64,000 nt of DNA from Shewanella yunxiaonensis (lineage in GTDB: Bacteria > Pseudomonadota > Gammaproteobacteria > Enterobacterales > Shewanellaceae). The stretch spans positions 1,461,001-1,525,000 of the forward strand of contig NZ_CP073587.1 in NCBI RefSeq assembly GCF_018223345.1, written 5' to 3'. The translations under genes and the position numbers were made by a program. Below, one piece after another: positions 27,185 through 34,265 of this stretch; the stretch's first letter is position 1; each line of letters starts with the position of its first letter. A model generated the notes under the pieces. That model had not been told where the DNA came from. It worked only from the letters and a program-made list of their open reading frames with translations, and searched no databases.

Positions 27185-27217
27185 GCCAACGTATAATGTT
27201 GTTGCCAGCGTGTAATG
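27185..27217. repeat. Two 14-bp direct repeats at a 19-bp period
   Basis: GCCAACGTATAATG (27185-27198) and GCCAGCGTGTAATG (27204-27217) differ at two positions. The first copy contains TATAAT, so the pair may be tandem regulator sites over a -10 box of the small gene at 27273. Beyond this, 26955-27184 is AT-rich with no gene that I can support. Confidence 0.45.
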
Positions 27218-27272
27218 ACATCGTGCCTGATGCATAGTTGCTACCATGGCTTGCGACAGCGGAGTGACTGCA

Positions 27273-27413
27273 ATGATGGTTAACTCGCAAATTCCAGATA
27301 ACATCGGAGATTTTATGGACGTACATGAATATCAGGATGCTTACTATCAGATCCAGGATGACGTGATTGAATCCTTGCCCGTGAAATCCGATGAAGAAGC
27401 ATTGTTGGATTAG
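27273..27413 (+). CDS. Putative 46-residue acidic small protein
   Basis: A short reading frame starting with two ATGs (27273 and 27276). GGAG is eight bases upstream of the first, and a strong hairpin terminator follows 24 nt after the TAG. The product is acidic (DNIGDFMDVHEYQDAYYQ and later KSDEEALLD) with no membrane segment or cysteine. An internal ATG at 27315 would give 32 residues but lacks as good a ribosome site. Direct repeats and a TATAAT lie about 80 bp upstream. No family is recognised; support comes from the ordered promoter-like, ribosome-site, frame and terminator signals. Confidence 0.5.
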   Translation: MMVNSQIPDNIGDFMDVHEYQDAYYQIQDDVIESLPVKSDEEALLD

Positions 27414-27437
27414 TGTAACGTTTGTGATTGCCCCTTG

Positions 27438-27467
27438 AATAAACCCTCTAATCATGGAGGGTTTATT
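27438..27467. terminator. 11-bp hairpin terminator
   Basis: AATAAACCCTC and GAGGGTTTATT form a perfect 11-bp stem around an 8-nt loop. It follows the 46-residue frame and may act in both directions. Confidence 0.7.
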
Positions 27468-27583
27468 ATCGATATTCCCCAAAAGATTTTTCTGATAACC
27501 CATTTTAATCTCTCAGATTGGTCACTATGGGCTATTCAAGCCATGCCGATATGAGATTTGTCACACTTAAAAGATAGAAATGC

Positions 27584-27604
27584 AAATGATAATAAATATC
27601 ATTT
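27584..27604. promoter_or_regulatory. Fur box upstream of the CirA-like receptor
   Basis: The core TGATAATAAATATCA (27587-27601) matches the 7-1-7 Fur pattern TGATAATnATTATCA at 13 of its 14 defined positions, and AAA/TTT flanks extend the symmetry to 21 bp. It lies 110 bp before the receptor start. Iron-dependent repression by Fur is the expected result. Confidence 0.85.
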
Positions 27605-27713
27605 AAAACATTTATTCGGTGTGGTAATGTCCCCTGCAATGAAATAGCTGAACTGTTGAAACTCCAAATTATTATGGGATTCAACGCGATAATTATTATG
27701 TTGGGGAACAAAC

Positions 27714-29621
27714 ATGCAGAAATGTGTTATGGCGCAGTTGTTGAGTGTTTTGGCGTTATCCATAAGCCACCAGTTATGGGCCGATGATGGTGAGATGGAG
27801 CGAATGGTAGTCACGGCCAGCGCCAAAGACCAACAGCTAAGCACCGCACCCGCATCCATTTCAGTCATCGACGCCGAAGAAATCAAACAGATGCCGGTAA
27901 AGGATTTAGGTGACGTATTACGTTCAAGTGTCGGTGTCAGTGTCAACACCGGTACGGGGGGGCGTAATGATATTTATATTCGTGGGATGGGCCAGGGTTA
28001 CGTGTTGATGCTAATTAACGGCAAACGCGTGTCTTCCTCTAATGGCTTATGGCGTGGTGGCAATTTTGATGTCACGGCCATTCCGGTTGATGCTATTGCG
28101 CGAGTGGAGGTGGTGCGTGGCCCTATGTCTGCGTTGTACGGTTCTGACGCCGTAGGTGGGGTAATCAACGTCATTACCAAACAGCCGGATGAACACTGGG
28201 AGCTGACACTCGATACCGAATATAGTGCCATGACCGATGGTGATGGTGGTGATCGTACCCGCAGCAACTTGTTTGGTACCGGTAAGCTAACGGATACGTT
28301 AGGCGTGATGTTTACCGCTGAAACGGCGGACCAAGATACATGGAATAATGAGGAACTGACTCCGGCATACGATTCTATTGAAGAACGCAATACCAAAAAG
28401 CTTTATACCGCGTTTAACTGGCAGGTAGCAGATAATCAGACGCTCGACCTCGATTATCAATATGACAATGACAAGGTCCCGCTGACTAACTATTCAGCCA
28501 CGGCCCAGCGTGAACAAAAAATCGAACGTAATACCTTAAGTCTGACCCACAAAGGTGAATGGGGCTGGGGCGGCACAGAACTGATGGCGTATCGTGAAAA
28601 GTCAGCCATGTATGATTACAACACGCAATATCGCCTGCAACCGCCCTTAGGTCGTGACATTGATGAAATCAACACCATTTATCGCGGCACGGCCTTTGTC
28701 CCTGCTTTTTCGCAGGACTTGACCATCGGTGGCGAATACCACAAGACAGAAGTGGCGGATGTCGTCCAGTACCCGACTACCGGTGGCGATAGCTCGGAAC
28801 AGTATTCGCTCTTCGTTCAGGATCAGTTTGATTTGCTGCAACAGTTTAGTCTGACGCTTGGTGGTCGCTATGATGACAATCAAGATTATGGTGAGCGGTT
28901 TAGTCCGCGGGCATATTTGGTATATAACGCAGATAATGGCTTAGTTGTGAAAGGCGGCGTGGGTACTGCGTTTCGGGCACCATCACTATACGAGTCTTCT
29001 GCGACCTTTGCTTCGGTCAGTTGTGGTGGAGCGTGTAATCTTACGGGTAACCCCAATCTCAAACCTGAGACCAGTGTTAACTATGAGCTGTCCGCTATGT
29101 GGCACCAGCCAACCTATGAACTCTCGGCTACGGTATATCACAATCGGGTAAAGGATCTGATCACCGTTGAAACTTGGGACCGTGTCAGTGCGACTCGTAC
29201 GTATTACAACGAAGATGAAGTGACTTTGCAGGGGATTGAGTTCACTGGCAACATGGATTTAACTGCAGATATTAGTCTGAATGGCAACTACAGTTATCTC
29301 GATACGGAAACCGGAACAGGCGAAGAACTGACGGGACGTCCTCGTCAGACGGCTAATCTGAAACTCGATTGGCACTTGACCGATGCGTTTATGTTGTATG
29401 CGTCTGGCAATTACTACGGCTCACATCTCAATAGCAGTGCCGAGCGTAAAAGTGGTTATACGCTGTTAGATTTTGGTGGTAATTATCAGGTTAATGACCA
29501 TGTGAAGTTGCGTGCCGGTCTGACCAACATCACTAATCAGGAACCTGCAAAAGATGATGAAGATACTGAAATTATTTTGCCTGGTCGGGCGGTATTCGTC
29601 GGACTTACATTAAGTCTTTAA
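27714..29621 (+). CDS. CirA-like TonB-dependent siderophore receptor
   Basis: A 635-aa outer-membrane receptor. The signal peptide ends near QLWA|DDG, and MVVTAS serves as the TonB-box region. The plug segment TAPASISVIDAEEIKQMPV, INGKRVSSSNGLWRGG and VEVVRGPMSALYGSDAVGGV resembles E. coli CirA in order and wording. The barrel ends in LTLSL. CirA takes up catecholate iron complexes and serves as colicin I receptor; the ligand here is inferred. Control by Fur is supported by the box at 27584. ATG 27714 is preceded by TTGGGG. A terminator follows. Confidence 0.92.
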   Translation: MQKCVMAQLLSVLALSISHQLWADDGEMERMVVTASAKDQQLSTAPASISVIDAEEIKQMPVKDLGDVLRSSVGVSVNTGTGGRNDIYIRGMGQGYVLMLINGKRVSSSNGLWRGGNFDVTAIPVDAIARVEVVRGPMSALYGSDAVGGVINVITKQPDEHWELTLDTEYSAMTDGDGGDRTRSNLFGTGKLTDTLGVMFTAETADQDTWNNEELTPAYDSIEERNTKKLYTAFNWQVADNQTLDLDYQYDNDKVPLTNYSATAQREQKIERNTLSLTHKGEWGWGGTELMAYREKSAMYDYNTQYRLQPPLGRDIDEINTIYRGTAFVPAFSQDLTIGGEYHKTEVADVVQYPTTGGDSSEQYSLFVQDQFDLLQQFSLTLGGRYDDNQDYGERFSPRAYLVYNADNGLVVKGGVGTAFRAPSLYESSATFASVSCGGACNLTGNPNLKPETSVNYELSAMWHQPTYELSATVYHNRVKDLITVETWDRVSATRTYYNEDEVTLQGIEFTGNMDLTADISLNGNYSYLDTETGTGEELTGRPRQTANLKLDWHLTDAFMLYASGNYYGSHLNSSAERKSGYTLLDFGGNYQVNDHVKLRAGLTNITNQEPAKDDEDTEIILPGRAVFVGLTLSL

Positions 29622-29637
29622 CCGGGATTCGTATCCC

Positions 29638-29676
29638 AAACGGTCATCTGCAGCGTTACTGCAGGTGGCCGTTTTT
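29638..29676 (+). terminator. Rho-independent terminator
   Basis: AAACGGTCATCTGCAG and CTGCAGGTGGCCGTTT pair with small imperfections around a 5-nt loop and end in a T run, just after the receptor. Confidence 0.82.
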
Positions 29677-29749
29677 GTTTACGGCAATTCTACATCGTAT
29701 TTGTTTTTGTTGAATTAAACTCCCTGCGATTAACGGTGTTGTTGGTTAT

Positions 29750-29767
29750 ATTCATCAGTAGATGAAT
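29750..29767. promoter_or_regulatory. Palindrome, candidate operator of the TetR gene
   Basis: ATTCATC, AGTA, GATGAAT is a perfect 18-bp inverted repeat. It ends 14 bp before the start codon of the TetR-type regulator, close to a TATATT sequence. Position and symmetry suggest autoregulation. Confidence 0.55.
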
Positions 29768-29781
29768 TTTAGGAGTTAACG

Positions 29782-30438
29782 ATGCCAGCAAAACCAGGAA
29801 GACCTAAGGGCGATCCGCAAACTCGCGCGGCGCTGGTGGACGCTGCCAGAGCGTGTTTTCTGCATAATGCCTATGAGCGAGTATCAATTCGTGAACTTGC
29901 GCGTAGGGCAAATGTTGATGCAGCGATGATCCGATATTACTTTGGTTCAAAGGCTGGGCTGTTTGAAACAATGGTGCGTGAAACCATTGCCCCTGTCGCC
30001 CAAATTCTCAAACATAATTTGAGTTGCGAACTGCACTCCCCGGAAGAGCTCATGCAGGCCTACTATCAGATGATGTCGGCCAATCCTGCACTGCCTCGGC
30101 TGATTTTTCAGGTGTTGAACAATCAGGGGGATAATGAGGCATTCACTATTCTCTCCACTGTTTTTCGGGAAATGTTGGGCAACGCCAGTGACTGGGTACG
30201 GCAGCTCGCCGCCAGACAACAACTTAACACTTCGCTTGACCCTCAATTGATCCGCCTTAGCTTTATCAGCCTCATGGTTTTTCCTTTAATTGCACCAAGA
30301 GTATTGATGCAGGAATTTGGCATGGAACTTACGGATGTATGGCTAACTAAGTTACTAAATCATAACCGTATTGTGATGCGCGAAGGGTTATTTAATCCTG
30401 ATAATATGCCGCCCTCAGGGCTTGGAGAACACAAATGA
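29782..30438 (+). CDS. TetR-family repressor, CecR-like
   Basis: A 218-aa DNA-binding regulator. The helix-turn-helix is VSIRELARRANVDAAMIRYYFGSKAGLF at residues ~33-60, continued by a C-terminal ligand domain. The operon order TetR-HlyD-ATPase-permease parallels E. coli cecR(ybiH)-ybhG-ybhF-ybhS/R, where the repressor controls an efflux pump linked to antibiotic sensitivity. AGGAG is seven bases before the ATG. Its stop overlaps the HlyD start (ATGA). Its operator may be the palindrome at 29750. Confidence 0.9.
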   Translation: MPAKPGRPKGDPQTRAALVDAARACFLHNAYERVSIRELARRANVDAAMIRYYFGSKAGLFETMVRETIAPVAQILKHNLSCELHSPEELMQAYYQMMSANPALPRLIFQVLNNQGDNEAFTILSTVFREMLGNASDWVRQLAARQQLNTSLDPQLIRLSFISLMVFPLIAPRVLMQEFGMELTDVWLTKLLNHNRIVMREGLFNPDNMPPSGLGEHK

Positions 30439-31376
30439 AATACAAGCACATCTGCTGGCTATGGCTGCTGTTATTGACTGGGTGTTCCGGGGCGGATGAG
30501 GAACGTGCGATGGGGACCTTGGAGCGTGATCGCATGATCCTATCGGCACCGATAGCAGAACAGATCAGCAATATTGCGGTAACGGAAGGTCAACAGGTTA
30601 AGGCTGGTCAGCTGCTGTTGCAGTTAGACAGCCGTAATGCCAAAGCTACGGTTGCACAACGTCAGGCGGCTCTGGATCAGGTGACAGCTCAACTGCAACA
30701 GCTAAAAACGGGAGCCCGGGCAGAACAACTCGCGGCGGCTGAGGCGGCAATGCAGGCCGCTAAAGCGCAAGCCGAAGATGCCAATAAACAATTCCGTCGT
30801 GCCCAGGCGTTGTACCAGAAAAAGATGGTAGGTAAGGCCGATCTGGATTCCGCCACCGCGCTAAAAAAACAGACACAAGCATTGACCGAGCAGGCGCAAC
30901 AACAGTGGCTGGAACTAAAAAATGGTACTCGCAGCGAAGAGATTGCGCAGGCAAAAGCACAGGTTGATGAAGCAACCGCCGCACTTGCCTCGGCAGAAAA
31001 ATCTCTGGCAGATCTGAGTTTAAAAGCGCCTAAAGCCGGTGAAGTCGATATCTTGCCCTGGAAAACCGGCGATAGAGTGGCTGCAGGCGTGCAACTCGTG
31101 ACCTTACTCGCTGCTGACCGAGCCTATGCGCGGGTTTATTTACCGCAAACGGCGTTGGGCAAAGTCCATAAGGGTGAGCAACTGCAAGTGTGGGTAGATG
31201 GCCGTCAACAACCGCTCATCGGTACCGTGAGTAATATCCGCAGCCAACCTGCATTTACCCCTTATTTTGCCTTAAATGAACGAGATCGCGCGCGGCTGAT
31301 GTATCTCACCGATATCGATTTACCTGATGCTGCAAATTTGCCAGTAGGGATCGCGCTTGAGGTACGCTTACCATGA
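30435..31376 (+). CDS. HlyD-family membrane fusion lipoprotein of an ABC exporter
   Basis: A 313-aa periplasmic adaptor, lipid-anchored: signal with lipobox LTGC, Cys at 17. Lipoyl-like half motifs ILSAPIAEQISNIAVTEGQQV and DLSLKAPKAGEVDILPW flank a long Ala/Gln-rich coiled-coil hairpin (residues ~65-185). A beta-barrel domain follows. It is comparable to YbhG, although that protein is anchored differently. It connects the downstream ABC transporter to an outer-membrane channel not encoded here. ATGA overlaps join it to both neighbours. Confidence 0.9.
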   Translation: MKYKHICWLWLLLLTGCSGADEERAMGTLERDRMILSAPIAEQISNIAVTEGQQVKAGQLLLQLDSRNAKATVAQRQAALDQVTAQLQQLKTGARAEQLAAAEAAMQAAKAQAEDANKQFRRAQALYQKKMVGKADLDSATALKKQTQALTEQAQQQWLELKNGTRSEEIAQAKAQVDEATAALASAEKSLADLSLKAPKAGEVDILPWKTGDRVAAGVQLVTLLAADRAYARVYLPQTALGKVHKGEQLQVWVDGRQQPLIGTVSNIRSQPAFTPYFALNERDRARLMYLTDIDLPDAANLPVGIALEVRLP

Positions 31377-32323
31377 ATGCTATGGACGCAGGTGAAGCGC
31401 TAACTGACGAGATAGCGATTAGCACCAAAGGGCTAACACGCCGATTTGGTGACCTGGTTGCCGTTAACCAGCTGGATCTGAGCATTCCGAAAGGTACCAT
31501 TTATGGATTCCTCGGACCCAATGGCAGTGGTAAATCCACGGTGATTCGTTTATTGACTGGATTGCTTGAGCCCAGTGAGGGTGAAATCGCTATCTTGGGG
31601 CAGACGCTTAAAGGGCATGAGGAGCAACTCAAGAGTCGTATTGGCTATATGACGCAGAAATTTTCGCTGTATGAAAATCTGTCAGTATTGGAAAACCTGC
31701 GATTTGTGGCTGCGATCTATGGCGTCCGCGGTAAAGCCAGTAAAAGTCGCATTGATGATTTATTGCAACAATATGGACTGGCTCACAGGCACCAGCAGTT
31801 AGCGGGCACCATGAGTGGTGGGCAGAAACAACGGTTGGCGCTAGCTTGTGCCACCCTACATCGTCCGGAACTATTGTTCCTAGATGAACCGACATCGGCT
31901 GTCGATCCTCAGAACCGTCGGGACTTTTGGGAGCAACTTTTTGATCTTAGCGCTGCCGGGACCACTATTTTGGTGTCTACCCATTATATGGATGAAGCCG
32001 AGCGTTGTCATAAATTGGCGATTATGGAACACGGCATCAAACGTGCGGATGATACGCCACGGCAGTTGATGCAATCCATGGGCGCCAAAGTGATAGAAGT
32101 GAGTGGTGAGGGATTGCGTCAATTAAAGCAGCAGTTATCCACACTGAAGGACGTTATTTCTGCCTCTCAGGCTGGCAGTCGTTTGCGGGTATTGGTGAAT
32201 GATGCCCAACAGGATCCATTGGGCTTACTGCAACCGCTCTGCGGCAACCATCAACTTGAGGTGGTCAGGCCGAGCCTGGAAGATGTGTTTGTTACCTGTA
32301 CCGGAGGCCGGCATGTGGGCTAG
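31373..32323 (+). CDS. ABC exporter ATPase, YbhF-like (single domain)
   Basis: A 316-aa cytoplasmic ATPase. Walker A GPNGSGKST, Q-loop in TQKFSLYENLSVLENL, signature MSGGQKQR, Walker B LLFLDEPTSAVDP and H-loop VSTHYMDE are all intact. The C-terminal ~70 residues resemble the regulatory tail of DrrA/YbhF-type ATPases. E. coli YbhF is a tandem two-domain protein; this one has a single nucleotide-binding domain, so a homodimer is expected. It overlaps the HlyD gene by 4 bp and the permease gene by 11 bp. Confidence 0.95.
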   Translation: MNAMDAGEALTDEIAISTKGLTRRFGDLVAVNQLDLSIPKGTIYGFLGPNGSGKSTVIRLLTGLLEPSEGEIAILGQTLKGHEEQLKSRIGYMTQKFSLYENLSVLENLRFVAAIYGVRGKASKSRIDDLLQQYGLAHRHQQLAGTMSGGQKQRLALACATLHRPELLFLDEPTSAVDPQNRRDFWEQLFDLSAAGTTILVSTHYMDEAERCHKLAIMEHGIKRADDTPRQLMQSMGAKVIEVSGEGLRQLKQQLSTLKDVISASQAGSRLRVLVNDAQQDPLGLLQPLCGNHQLEVVRPSLEDVFVTCTGGRHVG

Positions 32324-33443
32324 ATTGCTCGCGATTATCACCAAAGAGTTGAAGCAGTTGGCGCGTGATCGCATGACATTTGGCATGATTGTGATGATCC
32401 CGTTATTACAGCTAATGCTCTTTGGCTATGCCATTAACACCGATGTTCGGCATGTGCCAGCCGGTATTGTAGATCTAAGTCAAAGCAGCTATAGCAGAGC
32501 GTTATTACAGGCGCTGACTGCTTCGCAAGTCGTAGATTTTAAACATCATTATTCATCGGCTGCTGCGGCGGAAAAAGCCATTACCAATGGTGAAGTGAAG
32601 GCGGTGTTGTATCTGCCTGCGGATTTTGGTGAACGTTTAGTTAATCATCCAGCCTTTGACAGCAAGCGTGAACGTTCTGCTGTGACGCGCCCGGTGGCGC
32701 AATGGCTGGTAGATGGTTCAGATACTATGGTGGCGGCCACCATTCGGGCATTGCGTACCATGCCATTGGACGAGTTGGCAAATCGCAGCGTAACTGCCGT
32801 GGTACCGACTTTTGAGGTGGTCGAGTATTTCAACCCAGAGCAGCGCTCGGTAGTGAACATTGTGCCAGGATTACTGGCGGTCATTCTGACCATGACCATG
32901 ATTATGTTTACTTCGGCGGCCATTGTCCGGGAGCGGGAGCAGGGCAATATGGAGTTCTTGATTGCCACGCCAGTAAAACCGCTGGAACTGATGCTCGGCA
33001 AAATTATTCCCTATGTGTTAGTCGGGCTTATTCAGGTGACCATTATTCTTAGTGTGGGACATTGGGTGTTTGCGGTACCTGTGCGCGGGGGGCTGGACTC
33101 GTTGTTGCTGGCTTCTCTGCTGTTTATCTGTGCCAGTCTCACGTTGGGGTTAGTGATCAGTACGATTGCACAAACACAGTTACAGGCCATGCAGATGACC
33201 GTTTTTGTGCTGATGCCCTCTATTTTGCTATCAGGCTTTATGTTCCCTTACGAGGCCATGCCAGTGGCCGCACAGTGGATTGCTGAAGCGTTTCCGGCGA
33301 CCCATTTTATACGGATGGTTCGTGGCGTGGTTTTACGGCAAGCTGAAGTGCTATCGCTTGGGAAAGATGCGCTATGGTTACTGGGATTCACTTGTGTCGG
33401 GGTATTGATCGCATCCAAACGTTTTCATAAACGTCTGGGATAA
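32313..33443 (+). CDS. ABC-2 type exporter permease, YbhS/YbhR-like
   Basis: A 376-aa inner-membrane protein. One N-terminal helix (MIPLLQLMLFGYAI) leads to a large periplasmic domain, then five C-terminal helices with the ABC-2 pattern REREQGNMEFLIATPVKPLELMLGKIIPY and LLSGFMFPYEAMP. ATG 32313 is chosen because GGAGG lies five bases upstream; the longer frame from 32199 overlaps the ATPase extensively. Only one permease is encoded where E. coli has two, so the transporter would be a homodimer unless a partner lies elsewhere. Confidence 0.92.
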   Translation: MWARLLAIITKELKQLARDRMTFGMIVMIPLLQLMLFGYAINTDVRHVPAGIVDLSQSSYSRALLQALTASQVVDFKHHYSSAAAAEKAITNGEVKAVLYLPADFGERLVNHPAFDSKRERSAVTRPVAQWLVDGSDTMVAATIRALRTMPLDELANRSVTAVVPTFEVVEYFNPEQRSVVNIVPGLLAVILTMTMIMFTSAAIVREREQGNMEFLIATPVKPLELMLGKIIPYVLVGLIQVTIILSVGHWVFAVPVRGGLDSLLLASLLFICASLTLGLVISTIAQTQLQAMQMTVFVLMPSILLSGFMFPYEAMPVAAQWIAEAFPATHFIRMVRGVVLRQAEVLSLGKDALWLLGFTCVGVLIASKRFHKRLG

Positions 33444-33555
33444 AAAAAGATTGCTTTGTGTTTCGTAGGCGTCACTGTGGTTGACTCCTACTGGTGCTGA
33501 TCACAAGCGTTATCACCCGGCGATGATTAACTACAGGATTATCATCACTATTTTT

Positions 33556-33948
33556 TTAAAAACGAAAGGCCAGATTTAAGCCGAAGTAACGGCCTGTTTC
33601 ACCATCTTTACCGACGGTTGGCGTCAGCAAAAAGTGGTTGGTGCTGTAACTGCCAATGAAAGCCCCCACGGCAAAACAACTGGCATCGAGCAATGCTTCG
33701 CCAGCCGTATTATCGCCTACGGCAAATTCACGTAACTCTTCCAGTGAACTCACTGCTGTTGGCACCCAAAATCCGTTCCATGCTCGGTTTTGTTCTGGCG
33801 CAATGTAATTGCTAAGCGCAGTGACGGCACTAGAGGTAAATACGCCGCCAGCGAAATGTCCTAACTCACTGTTTAAACTGGAATTACCGTTAGCAAAAGC
33901 GGGAGTTGAACACAGGAGCAAGCCGCAGACGGCTAAACATGCTTTCAT
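33556..33948 (-). CDS. Small exported protein, unknown function
   Basis: A 130-aa protein with signal peptide MKACLAVCGLLLCSTPAFA (AFA cleavage). The C-terminal half has Gly-rich segments and the chain closes with GLNLAFRF, an aromatic C-terminus seen in outer-membrane or surface-associated proteins. It may associate with the outer membrane; I do not recognise the family. GAGAGG is before the ATG. It converges on the ABC exporter operon. Confidence 0.75.
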   Translation of the reverse strand: MKACLAVCGLLLCSTPAFANGNSSLNSELGHFAGGVFTSSAVTALSNYIAPEQNRAWNGFWVPTAVSSLEELREFAVGDNTAGEALLDASCFAVGAFIGSYSTNHFLLTPTVGKDGETGRYFGLNLAFRF

Positions 33949-34233
33949 TGCTGCCTCTCAGACGAACAGATGCTGTTCGCGGTAACTGGGTTTGGGACAG
34001 GATTGACGGCCGCGTGAACTGGTGGTTTACAACTGCGTCAATGGCTATGCAAAACCGAATTTACCCTTGGCATTCTTAACGAAATATTAAGATAAAAGAA
34101 CAGTACTGTAAGATGTGACCCGACGCTGCAGTTTCGATAGTTCCGAGCATTTGAGGACGCGAGCCTAAGCCGGTTAACGCTGACTCGGTTGGGGTACTGG
34201 CTGCGCGATCCTGTGACATTACGTAACAGATAT
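33949..34233. other. Intergenic region with GC-rich pairing potential, no gene seen
   Basis: Contains a 7-bp hairpin (CGAACAG ATG CTGTTCG, 33962-33978). At 34154-34220 it has an extended fold in which GGACGCGAGCC pairs with GGCTGCGCGATCC with two bulges. No ORF in it looks coding. The structured part could be a leader or a small RNA; the strand is undecided. Confidence 0.35.
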
Positions 34234-34258
34234 AAAAACGCCGGCATAAACCGGCGTT
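34234..34258 (-). terminator. Rho-independent terminator of the glucan gene
   Basis: Read on the minus strand, AACGCCGG and CCGGCGTT pair around a 6-nt loop and end in TTTTTATA, directly after the opgG-type gene. Confidence 0.85.
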
Positions 34259-34265
34259 CATATTG

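Noticed and set aside
34120..34225. Possible c-di-GMP (GEMM-I) riboswitch, because of GGACGCGAGCC followed by AAGCCGG
   Set aside because: The 5' half of the aptamer and the tetraloop/receptor pattern are missing, and no plus-strand gene follows.
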